Below the pieces are notes generated by a model that was given only the letters and a program-made list of their open reading frames with translations, was not told where the DNA came from and did not search any database. Below are positions 1 to 7,411 of a DNA stretch of 10,790 bases, piece by piece; the first letter of the stretch is position 1, and each line of letters begins with the position of its first letter. This stretch comes from CAYVQB01 sp964453985. GTDB taxonomy: Bacteria; Babelota; Babeliae; Babelales; UASB340. The stretch lies in the NCBI GenBank assembly GCA_964453985.1, contig CAYVQB010000034.1, positions 1 through 10,790 of the forward strand. Direction: 5' to 3'. The translations under genes and the position numbers were made by a program.

Positions 1-788
1 GTTTCGTTATAAATAATACCAACTTGTGCTTTAATATTAGTTTTTAGTTTTTTTGCATCAGCGCTATCTAAACCCCAAGGTTTAGCAATATCTGTTCCAA
101 ATATTTTAACAAAACCAAGACCTTTATCGATACCTGTTGCGACGGCTGATGTTCCTGCTGGGCTTGCTAATAATTTATTAACAAATCCCAAGTTGTATAT
201 TTTTGCATATACGTTGGCTTCACCAGTATTTCCAGCATCAATTGCTGAACCTGTTTGTACGGGAACAAGTTTTTTAATTCTTGCTGAATTAGAAGGATTC
301 GCATTTTTATCGGTAATATCTTCACGTTCCATTTCTATACATTTAAATGGAATACGTCCACGTAAACCGATGCTACCTTTGTTTTTCCAAACAGGATATT
401 TCCAGCTTGCGCCAAGATCTGCACCATATTCATAGTAGGTTACTCTAGGGCTGATGGTTATGCCGTTCCAGGCTATGTATGGGTTGTAGTTTTGTGAGTT
501 TGCTACCATAGCTGAATCTGGAAGAGCTTCTACAATAGGAAAGTCTGCTTTGTTAAAAATTAAAGCAGTCAAAGGATGTGTTTTTGTTCCATGGCTAATA
601 AATGCTTTGTGTGCTTCGCGAAAGTGACCAGCACCCCAAACATCCAAACTCCATTTGTCTGACCATTTTTCAAAACGATATCTAATTGGTCCTCTTTCTG
701 ATAAGTATGGGGACCTGTAATCTGTTGCCGTAATCGAAGTCGCAACTAAAGCTCCGAGCAGAGCGATTTTAGTTAAACGGTTTCTCAT
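1..788 (-). CDS. Secreted, putative outer-membrane beta-barrel (porin-like) protein, 3' end missing
   Basis: The frame is open from an ATG at 788 through 262 codons to the left edge, so the C-terminus lies outside the window. A clear ribosome binding site (AGGGAGAT on the minus strand, near 793-800) precedes the ATG. The first 21 or so residues form a classic signal peptide: basic MRNRLTK, a hydrophobic stretch ALLGALVAT, then a small-residue cleavage region near SITA|TD. The mature part has short alternating strands rich in W, Y and G (for example WSLDVWGAGHF, GADLGASWKYPVW, GSIGLRGRIPFK), as expected of an outer-membrane barrel. No named family is recognised; porin-like is inferred from the signal peptide and strand pattern. 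It lies directly downstream of the giant secreted protein on the same strand, 87 bases after that gene's stop, with paired hairpins in between. It may belong to the same surface module, although its own strong ribosome binding site allows separate control. Confidence 0.8.
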   Translation of the reverse strand, partial: MRNRLTKIALLGALVATSITATDYRSPYLSERGPIRYRFEKWSDKWSLDVWGAGHFREAHKAFISHGTKTHPLTALIFNKADFPIVEALPDSAMVANSQNYNPYIAWNGITISPRVTYYEYGADLGASWKYPVWKNKGSIGLRGRIPFKCIEMEREDITDKNANPSNSARIKKLVPVQTGSAIDAGNTGEANVYAKIYNLGFVNKLLASPAGTSAVATGIDKGLGFVKIFGTDIAKPWGLDSADAKKLKTNIKAQVGIIYNE

Positions 789-818
789 TTATATCTCCCT
801 GTATTTTTACTTTGACTT

Positions 819-840
819 AAAATTTGACACCTCAAATTTT
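819..840 (-). other. AT-rich hairpin directly following the GC-rich hairpin
   Basis: AAAATTTGA (819-827) and TCAAATTTT (832-840) are perfect 9-base inverted arms around a 4-base loop, only 5 bases from the GC-rich stem. In the minus-strand transcript the right arm ends in UUUU, so the two stems together may act as a compound terminator. They may equally regulate the porin-like gene, whose ribosome binding site begins about 20 bases further on. Only the structure is seen; the role is inferred. Confidence 0.4.
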
Positions 841-845
841 TATCA

Positions 846-866
846 GGGGGAGGGATTTCCTCCCCC
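846..866 (-). terminator. GC-rich hairpin just after the giant-protein gene, possible terminator or transcript-processing stem
   Basis: GGGGGAGG (846-853) and CCTCCCCC (859-866) form a perfect 8-bp stem with a 5-base loop, 10 bases past the stop codon of the giant secreted protein gene. The stem stands out in AT-rich surroundings. Read on the minus strand, it is followed by TGATAAAAATTTG rather than a run of T, so it is not a textbook intrinsic terminator. It could instead reduce read-through or protect the 3' end of the long upstream message. Confidence 0.45.
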
Positions 867-875
867 TCTCCTTTA

Positions 876-3800
876 TTACTTACTTAGTGGGGCAATATAG
901 CTTACAGGGAACGTTGTTCCTGTAGCGCCAAGTATACCTCTTTGTAGGCCGTCAGATGGTTCACCTTCACCAATAATGTTGATAGAGTCTTCTCTGTAAA
1001 TATCGCCACCAACGGTTACACCGTTTTGTGAAGCGGTAAGTACATAGTCAACATATGCTTGGAATTCGGTTTCACCAACATCAACCTTTTTGGCTGGTAT
1101 TGTGGAGTAGATTGGGTATTTGATGAATGTGAAAACATCATCTTTATCACCAGCAAGTATGCTTAATCCACCACCATTGATTTGAGTTACAACAGCGTCA
1201 GGAATGTTAGCAGCAGTTTGTTGTAGTACTATAGGAGCAGAAGCCATGATGCCATACATATCACCAGTTGAGTCATCATCACTATCCATTCTTACTGAAA
1301 CATCAGAGTAGGCCCAGATGTTTACGTATGGTGAGAAGTCTTCTTCAACTGTCATAACGTTACCACCGCCACGGATAACTGATTGGACAGGATCTGTTAC
1401 TTCCCAAAGGAATTCGCCAGCTTCGTTACCAAAAGTTGTGATAGGACCAAGTGCAAGAACTGAAGCTCTTGAAGATGTTCCATCAAAAATGTTGCTGTGA
1501 TCAAAAATACCTTTTGTGATTACAACATTTACTTGATGCAAGTTGCCTAATGCTGCTACTTGCCATGCTGTACCGTTCCAGCCAGTTATTGAACTTGCGT
1601 CTGGTAACCATCTGTATGTACCATCAACAATTGATGGGTTAACGTGTGCAGTAAGCAATGTTGTTTGTGCGCCACCATTAGGGTTGCCTTCTTTATTAAC
1701 AACACCAACACCTAATCCGAAGAAGCCTTCGCGATCAATGTGGAATCTAGCTTTTGGTCCATTGAGCAATAATGAGAAGTTTACTTTATGTGTTGTGATA
1801 TCAAGCTCAGTTGGGTTACCAACTTCAAAAGATCCACCAGCGATGTTAGCATCACCAATCCAGAATTCACCTTGTCTTTGGATACTTACGATAATGTCTG
1901 TAAGCTTGGTTGCATCATCAGATTGTACTGCAACTTTAGCATCGTTCAAGACATACATCTTAGCATTTTTGTTCAACCAGATTTGTCCGCAACCGATAAT
2001 TTTTACTTTATCAGCGTCGGTTTCTGTGATGTCGGCATATTTAGATTTAGCTTTTTCTATGTTGCCTTCAAAGATTATTTCTGAATCATCGTTCATGTAA
2101 AGTACTGGGTACTTAGCTGTTTCGTCTGTGATTGCAGGGAAACGAAGTGCTGAACCAGCTTCAAAAATAAGTCTTAATCTTCCGCCGAAAGCGATTTCTT
2201 GACGGATATCAGAATCAGCTTGTCCGAATGCGCTTAAATCAAGTTCTACACCTGATGGTACGCGAATTTCGTAAGCTTCTTCTGAAATGAAGGTTACTCT
2301 TGGAGATATATCAGAGTTTGGTCCAAGTAATGTTGCACCGAAGTCGGTTGTTGGGATGATAGCTTGTTTATCTGCAACAATTAAGTTGGAGTTTACATCA
2401 ACAATACCCATGCCAACTGGATAGATTGTTACGTGATCTTTACCAAGACGTGTCCAAGAGTTTGTCTTAGAATCTTTATTCCAAGCTCTTGATCCAAGGC
2501 CTATTGAGCCAGAATTGTTCAAGAATATTGAAGCATGATCGCCTTCACCAGGTACTACTGGGTTTGAAGCGACTGATACAACTTCACGAACTCTACCATA
2601 ACCATGATCAGTTCCATCACCTGTTACTAAGAAGCTGAATGGATCTGATGATGTTGCGCCAGCAATCTTGAGTTGATTAATTAAATCATTCTTTGTGATG
2701 TAAAGTAAATTGTCTGGAAGTGTTACAGGAGCTGTTGGCATTGCTGTCCAACGAGTTTCTGTTTTGTGGAAGTTGCCAAAAGATTTGACAGGTGTGAAGT
2801 CAGCATCATAAGCTCTATTGCGCCATGAAACTGTTACTTCTTCGCCAACCTTTTTGTCAGCAGCTTTTCTAGCTGAGCTTGCAGTTGTACTGTTATAAAC
2901 ATTTAAGCGCACATTTGCACCAGCTCTTGCTGTGTTTACATCATAGAACTGTCTACCAAAACCGTCTCCGAAGATCACTTGATCTTTAGGAAGATCAGAT
3001 GTTCCGGAAAGGCTTTCTGTGCTCCATAAGCGGGAAGCAATCATTGTATCAACGAATGCATTATAACCACTTGCAGACCAATCTGGTTCNNNNNNNNNNN
3101 NNNNNNNNNNNNNNNNNNNNNNNNNNNNNNNNNNNNNNNNNNNNNNNNNNNNNNNNNNNNNNNNNNNNNNNNNNNNNNNNNNNNNNNNNTTACAGAATGC
3201 TGATTCGGTATCAGAGTTTGTGTATCTTCCGTTGCTATCTGCACCGGACATTTTGTTTTGAGCTGTACCGAGCATGAACATACGGCCATAACCCTTGACT
3301 AATGTATCAAGTGCATCACCGTGATCATAGTATTTAATTACAGATGTGTTATCTGCATCAGCGTTTGCAACAAGTCCGCCTGTGATTGTGTATACTAATT
3401 CTTGTCCTAACCATCTTAAACCGGAAGAACAAAGATTTTCGTGAAGAGCGGCTGTTGAGTTGAACATCCAGATTCTTGGCCATTGGGTAAACTCTGAGAA
3501 TCTTGCATTTGAGTCATAGTTGCTCCATACATTTGTTGTGACAAATTTTCTTTCGCCACCAACTATTGCTGGAGATGCATAGTATGGGTCTATTGCAAGA
3601 TCACCACCTGTTGGGATGAATGGGAAGCTTTTTAACACATCACTGTGATTGAAAAGCATTCCATGAAGTTCCATCTTATCGTTCATGAATATAGATGGAG
3701 AGTTATATACAGCATATGTTTGTGTTGTCATTGTCAACGGACGTGTGATGTCTGTTGGGCTGCTGAATCCTGTATATTCTTCACCAAGATAGTCTATTTG

Positions 3801-5735
3801 AACTGTAGGTAAATTAATCATACCTTGTTCTGTAACGCCTACTCCTGCGAAATCTGTGTAAGCATCGGTTCTTGCTGGAGCATCATTACGTTCTTTTGAC
3901 CATACGCTGAAGTGTCCTTGTACGTCAAGAACGTTAGCGCCTTCACCAACTGGATCTACAGTTGTTGAAGAGATGTATTTACCATCATATGTTCCTGTAC
4001 CAACTGTGAGGGTGTAAACTAAGTCACCATCATCTGTGAAACGAGGACCGTATGATGCAGCGGTTCCATCTTTGTCCATGGAACAACGTAGATACATTCT
4101 TGCATCACCATAACATACAACATGTGCATGTTTGGTTACATCAAAATATGTATTATCTGGATCTGCTGCTTGGTAGTAAGTGCCATCAGCATAGTTACTG
4201 TTGTAGTTTGAGTAGTAGTTTAATCCGTCAACAGTAAATGCTGCTGGGTTACGTGACTTGATATATTGATCGGTTGATCTTGCAGCATATGTCCAGTCTG
4301 CATCAAGTGTGTAATCATAAATATCTTCAAGAGAGAATCTATCTGTTGTATTTATGTTTGCTGCAACATAGTCTAAGAATGTTTGGTGATAGATATCCAT
4401 CCAACCATTAACACCCATTACAAAACCTGTTTGTACGTTTAAGCTTGTGTAGTAAGGTCTTTGGTGATAGTTATTTGGTGCGCGGTACCATGCATAGTCA
4501 TATGCCCAATAGAAAGGGGTAGTGCTGTGCATGTTACCATAGTCTGTTGAATTTGGTGTTTCTAAATAATATAGAGAATAAACAGTTGTAGGATTACCGT
4601 AATCACCATATGGATCTGCGGCTAATTTAGGAACTGTTGTATTTTCGTTAATTACAAGAAGACCTCTTCTTGCGGTTGAAGCTGGATCATATGTAAGACT
4701 GTCATCGTTAACATATGCAAGGCTGTCTGTTATTCTGAATATTGCTTTTTGTCCAGCGGTAGCACTCATGTATACATATCTGCGGAAGTTTGCAGCTGTA
4801 TTAAAGTCGTTTGTACCTTGTGCTGGAGATGAGCTACCCAAGAAATGACCAGAAACTATTATACCACCGTCATTAAAGTTATATGCAAGTTCTGAATCAC
4901 CAGCGATCTTAAGATACATTCTACCTGTACCTTCATGTGTTGGGTCAAATGCTAATGCACCAAAACCACCATTTAAGTTGGTTTCAGTTGTTAAGCCTGT
5001 AGCATTTGTTGATAGATATGTTAGATAAGAACCTGGTCCAATGTATACGCCTGTTGGACGTGCTTGGATACTTGAATCAGCAGTTGATCCGCCATAACCC
5101 ATACGTTCAAAAACAACTTTGTTTTCACCGCTGGTTATAGCTTGTGCTTCTGTTTGGTCCATAACAATATAAGCTCTTGTTCCAGCTCTATGTATTTGGC
5201 TACCTCTTGCGCCACTAGCAAAACCTGTAAAGGCTACTTGGGCACCAGACCAATTAGAAGATGCATTATTATCTTTTAATTGGAATACAGTTTGACCAGC
5301 ACCAGTAAATGTGACAACCATGTCAACATCTTTCCAGTGGTCATCTGCACCGCCGCCATAAGAACCTGTGAAGTTCAGATCATAGGCACAACTTACAGTA
5401 ATTGTTTTATCTGTTGCTGCATAAAATATAAGTTGTCCGTATTCTAGATTGTCTATAGCATTTTGGTGAGCGTTATAAGGTTTGAGTGTAACATTATCCG
5501 TAGTTACGTTAATTGTTAAATCAAACAAACGTGCATTAATCCAAACATCACCGGAAACTGTTAGTGATCCGTCAAGTGATAATGAATCTGCATCTGTTAA
5601 TGAATTAATATTTCGTACTGAGGTAATTGTTTGACCGTTTACCCATGAATCTAGTACGGCTGCGCTTGTGTGCGCAAAAGACATGCCCACGAGGGCACAT
5701 AGTAAAAAAAATCTTTGCATACTTTTTTGTATCAT
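876..5735 (-). CDS. Giant secreted surface protein of about 1619 residues, no recognised domain
   Basis: This is one open frame of 1620 codons, interrupted only by the 100-base assembly gap (residues 849-882 unknown). The ATG at 5735 is preceded by AAGGGG (minus strand, 5741-5746) with 5-base spacing. Residues 1-25 are a signal peptide (MIQKSMQRFF, then LLCALVGMSFAHTSA), so the product leaves the cytoplasm. The rest is rich in G, S, T, N, D and aromatics, with many short beta strands alternating with turns, such as SLSLDGSLTVSGDVWINA (51-68), GRMYLKIAGDSELAY (271-285), DARMYLRC (544-551), AKMYVLNDAKVAV (1258-1270) and GEFWIGDANIAGGSFEVGN (1289-1307). This suggests a beta-helical or otherwise repetitive beta fold. 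Residues 376-530 contain 26 tyrosines. Cysteines are few. There is no obvious C-terminal membrane anchor, sorting signal or autotransporter barrel, and the protein ends in VSYIAPLSK. An adhesin, a surface-layer component or a host-interaction factor would all fit; none can be chosen from sequence alone. A porin-like secreted protein follows on the same strand. The gene is visibly less AT-rich than its flanks. Confidence 0.9.
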   Translation of the reverse strand: MIQKSMQRFFLLCALVGMSFAHTSAAVLDSWVNGQTITSVRNINSLTDADSLSLDGSLTVSGDVWINARLFDLTINVTTDNVTLKPYNAHQNAIDNLEYGQLIFYAATDKTITVSCAYDLNFTGSYGGGADDHWKDVDMVVTFTGAGQTVFQLKDNNASSNWSGAQVAFTGFASGARGSQIHRAGTRAYIVMDQTEAQAITSGENKVVFERMGYGGSTADSSIQARPTGVYIGPGSYLTYLSTNATGLTTETNLNGGFGALAFDPTHEGTGRMYLKIAGDSELAYNFNDGGIIVSGHFLGSSSPAQGTNDFNTAANFRRYVYMSATAGQKAIFRITDSLAYVNDDSLTYDPASTARRGLLVINENTTVPKLAADPYGDYGNPTTVYSLYYLETPNSTDYGNMHSTTPFYWAYDYAWYRAPNNYHQRPYYTSLNVQTGFVMGVNGWMDIYHQTFLDYVAANINTTDRFSLEDIYDYTLDADWTYAARSTDQYIKSRNPAAFTVDGLNYYSNYNSNYADGTYYQAADPDNTYFDVTKHAHVVCYGDARMYLRCSMDKDGTAASYGPRFTDDGDLVYTLTVGTGTYDGKYISSTTVDPVGEGANVLDVQGHFSVWSKERNDAPARTDAYTDFAGVGVTEQGMINLPTVQIDYLGEEYTGFSSPTDITRPLTMTTQTYAVYNSPSIFMNDKMELHGMLFNHSDVLKSFPFIPTGGDLAIDPYYASPAIVGGERKFVTTNVWSNYDSNARFSEFTQWPRIWMFNSTAALHENLCSSGLRWLGQELVYTITGGLVANADADNTSVIKYYDHGDALDTLVKGYGRMFMLGTAQNKMSGADSNGRYTNSDTESAFCXXXXXXXXXXXXXXXXXXXXXXXXXXXXXXXXXXEPDWSASGYNAFVDTMIASRLWSTESLSGTSDLPKDQVIFGDGFGRQFYDVNTARAGANVRLNVYNSTTASSARKAADKKVGEEVTVSWRNRAYDADFTPVKSFGNFHKTETRWTAMPTAPVTLPDNLLYITKNDLINQLKIAGATSSDPFSFLVTGDGTDHGYGRVREVVSVASNPVVPGEGDHASIFLNNSGSIGLGSRAWNKDSKTNSWTRLGKDHVTIYPVGMGIVDVNSNLIVADKQAIIPTTDFGATLLGPNSDISPRVTFISEEAYEIRVPSGVELDLSAFGQADSDIRQEIAFGGRLRLIFEAGSALRFPAITDETAKYPVLYMNDDSEIIFEGNIEKAKSKYADITETDADKVKIIGCGQIWLNKNAKMYVLNDAKVAVQSDDATKLTDIIVSIQRQGEFWIGDANIAGGSFEVGNPTELDITTHKVNFSLLLNGPKARFHIDREGFFGLGVGVVNKEGNPNGGAQTTLLTAHVNPSIVDGTYRWLPDASSITGWNGTAWQVAALGNLHQVNVVITKGIFDHSNIFDGTSSRASVLALGPITTFGNEAGEFLWEVTDPVQSVIRGGGNVMTVEEDFSPYVNIWAYSDVSVRMDSDDDSTGDMYGIMASAPIVLQQTAANIPDAVVTQINGGGLSILAGDKDDVFTFIKYPIYSTIPAKKVDVGETEFQAYVDYVLTASQNGVTVGGDIYREDSINIIGEGEPSDGLQRGILGATGTTFPVSYIAPLSK
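3090..3189. other. Assembly gap (100 Ns)
   Basis: The run is exactly 100 undetermined bases, a common placeholder length for a gap of unknown size. It falls inside the giant secreted protein gene. The minus-strand frame is open and in register on both sides, which fits an intact gene, but the true number of missing residues is unknown. Confidence 0.97.
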
Positions 5736-6177
5736 TTTTTCCCCTTTTTAGAAGGATAAACAAAAAAAACCACCAACTCCTTTTATGTGACAAATAATTT
5801 TAACATTTTAAACCTAATATTTTCTCCTCTCTTTTTAAGAAACTTTAAGGTAGTCCGTTTACCTATTAAAAAAATAAAATTTTTACATTCAGGGTCCAAG
5901 GATGAAAATATAGTATGTTGATATATTTAGCTTGATAAAGCCTCTAGATGGCATGTTTTTGATAATTTTCATTTTACTCTCCCGCTCTATATGCCTAACT
6001 CTTTACTTAAGTTAAAGAAAAAATGCATATCAATTTAAAGTTATCTCGTGCTCTTTAAATGTCAAGGGACAACTTTGCTGAGCTAATTTTTATGTATTAA
6101 CATTTGTGTGGTAGTTTAGCCTTTTAGATATATACTATGTAAAGAATTAAGAAAAATATTTAAAAAAGAAAGTTATT
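5736..6177. promoter_or_regulatory. 442-base AT-rich intergenic region between divergent genes, presumed to hold both promoters
   Basis: No coding frame, tRNA or repeat array is visible here. Transcription must diverge from this stretch, leftward into the giant secreted protein gene and rightward into the aminotransferase operon. A plausible minus-strand promoter is TTGGAC (5894-5899) with TATTTT (5871-5876) at 17-base spacing, which would give a leader of about 130 bases. On the plus side the best -10-like match is TATACT (6131-6136), about 42 bases before the aminotransferase ATG, but no good -35 sits at the right distance: TTGTGT at 6104-6109 is 21 bases away. All box assignments are guesses in AT-rich sequence. 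The region as regulatory is a sound inference; the individual boxes are weak. Confidence 0.4.
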
Positions 6178-7401
6178 ATGGTAAAAGATATAAGTTTTTT
6201 TTCTCTAAAAAGACAATACAACAAGATAAAAAAACAGGCCTTTGAAAATATAGAAAAAGTTTTTGATAAGCAGGCTTTTATTGGTGGACATTATGTTCAG
6301 GAGTTTGAAAAAAAGTTTGCAGGATATGTAAAATCTCAACACGCAATTTCTTGCAACTCAGGAACAGATTCTTTGTGGATGGCTTTGAAAGCATTAGATA
6401 TAAAAAAAGATTCAATAGTGCTTACCACTCCATTTTCTTTTATTGCATCAAGTAGTGAGATTGTGGCTCATGGTGCACATCCAGTATTTATTGATGTTGA
6501 TCCAGTGACTTATAATATTGATTTAGATAAAATGAGAGCTTGGCTCCAATCTAACACTATCAAAAAAGAAGGTAGGGTTGTTTGTAGTAAGACGGGTTAC
6601 GAAGTATCCGGAATTTTATTTGTAGATATTTTTGGACAATGCGCTGATTATCAAAAAATAAAAGAGATAGCAAAAGAGTTTGGTTTATGGATAATAGAAG
6701 ATGCTTGTCAGGCTGTTGGGGCTACAGATAGTCTTGGACAAGCAGCAGGAACTCTTGGTGATATATCTTGTTTCTCTTTTTATCCAACAAAAAATTTAGG
6801 TGCATTTGGTGATGGTGGAGCTTGCACAACAAATAATGAGTATTTAGCTGAAAAATTAATTCAAGTTCGTAATCATGGTAGAAAGTCTCATTATAATTAT
6901 GAATTTCAGGGCATAAATTCCAGAATGGATGCTGTCCAAGCAACAATATTATCGTTAAAACTTGATTATCTTGATGAATGGAATAACGCTAGAAGAGCCA
7001 TTGCAAAGAGTTATTCAGAAAAACTCTCTAAATTAGATTTTATTAAAACTCCTCAAGAAATAAATGGAAAACATGTTTATCATCAATATTGCATGCAGAT
7101 TGTTGACGGAGTATCCAGAGATGATTTTGCAAAAGCTTTAAAAGATCGCGGCGTGGGTACAAATGTTTATTATCCAAAGAATTTAGATGAAATTGAATTT
7201 TTAAATAAAGATTTAAGATTAAAAACAGAATGTCCTATTGCTAAAAAATTGAGCGAGACTATTTTAGCTTTACCTATTTGGCCTGAACTTGAAAAAGATG
7301 AAGTTGAATATGTTTGTGATTCTGTTTTAGCCCTACATCTTCCAGTCTTCGCTAAGGCTTCAGTGGACAAACGCACAAATTCTAAAGGGTGTAGTTTATA
7401 G
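6178..7401 (+). CDS. DegT/DnrJ/EryC1/StrS-family PLP-dependent sugar aminotransferase
   Basis: The 407-residue product is a fold-type I PLP enzyme of the family that transfers an amino group, usually from glutamate, to a nucleotide-linked keto-sugar for surface polysaccharide or glycan synthesis. Visible motifs are SGTDSL (61-66, cofactor phosphate binding), EDACQAVGA (174-182, with Asp175 expected to contact the pyridine nitrogen), SFYPTKNLGAFGDGG (200-214, with Lys205 the expected Schiff-base lysine) and GINSRMDAVQA (245-255). The start ATG is followed at once by the family's usual N-terminus (ISFFSLKRQY). The upstream Shine-Dalgarno is poor (AGAAAG). The family fold should end near residue 388; the last 19 or so residues (from PVFAKASVDKR on) are encoded by a palindromic repeat and look like a later addition. 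The exact sugar substrate cannot be read from sequence, and no other sugar-nucleotide genes are in the window. It heads the tmk-holB operon, with tmk starting 10 bases after its stop. Confidence 0.92.
   Translation: MVKDISFFSLKRQYNKIKKQAFENIEKVFDKQAFIGGHYVQEFEKKFAGYVKSQHAISCNSGTDSLWMALKALDIKKDSIVLTTPFSFIASSSEIVAHGAHPVFIDVDPVTYNIDLDKMRAWLQSNTIKKEGRVVCSKTGYEVSGILFVDIFGQCADYQKIKEIAKEFGLWIIEDACQAVGATDSLGQAAGTLGDISCFSFYPTKNLGAFGDGGACTTNNEYLAEKLIQVRNHGRKSHYNYEFQGINSRMDAVQATILSLKLDYLDEWNNARRAIAKSYSEKLSKLDFIKTPQEINGKHVYHQYCMQIVDGVSRDDFAKALKDRGVGTNVYYPKNLDEIEFLNKDLRLKTECPIAKKLSETILALPIWPELEKDEVEYVCDSVLALHLPVFAKASVDKRTNSKGCSL
7341..7375 (+). repeat. Palindromic repeat element inserted in frame at the aminotransferase 3' end
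   Basis: The sequence TTCGCTAAGGCTTCAGTGGA (7348-7367) and its flanks form an imperfect hairpin. TCCA (7341-7344) pairs with TGGA (7364-7367), GC (7351-7352) pairs with GC (7357-7358), there is an internal CTTC/TTC bulge, and the loop is TAAG. In the coding frame it gives FAKASVDKR; on the other strand it gives RLSTEALAK. From memory, FAKASADK-like tails and LSAEALAK-like antisense peptides recur in predicted proteins of several uncultured bacterial lineages, where such small palindromes are dispersed. Only one copy is visible here, so its repeat status rests on recall and not on this window. Confidence 0.5.
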
Positions 7402-7411
7402 GTATTTCACA

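Noticed and set aside
193..435. 80-codon plus-strand frame
   Set aside because: It lies fully antisense to the porin-like gene, which has a signal peptide and ribosome binding site. This frame has neither and reads as a shadow.
1543..2100. 185-codon plus-strand frame inside the giant-protein gene
   Set aside because: It is antisense to a continuous 1600-codon frame with good start signals. Its composition (many P, S and L) is that of a reverse-frame shadow, with no domain.
5605..5793. 62-codon minus-strand frame overlapping the start of the giant protein
   Set aside because: It overlaps the signal-peptide coding region in another frame and has no ribosome binding site of its own.
6001..6017. 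Near-palindrome CTTTACTTAAGTTAAAG in the intergenic region
   Set aside because: It is short, AT-only in its core and has one bulge. Such matches are expected by chance in sequence this AT-rich, and no T run follows to make it a terminator.
5736..6177. tRNA or other structured RNA gene in the long intergenic region
   Set aside because: No cloverleaf arms, T-loop consensus or CCA-like end could be found on either strand by eye.
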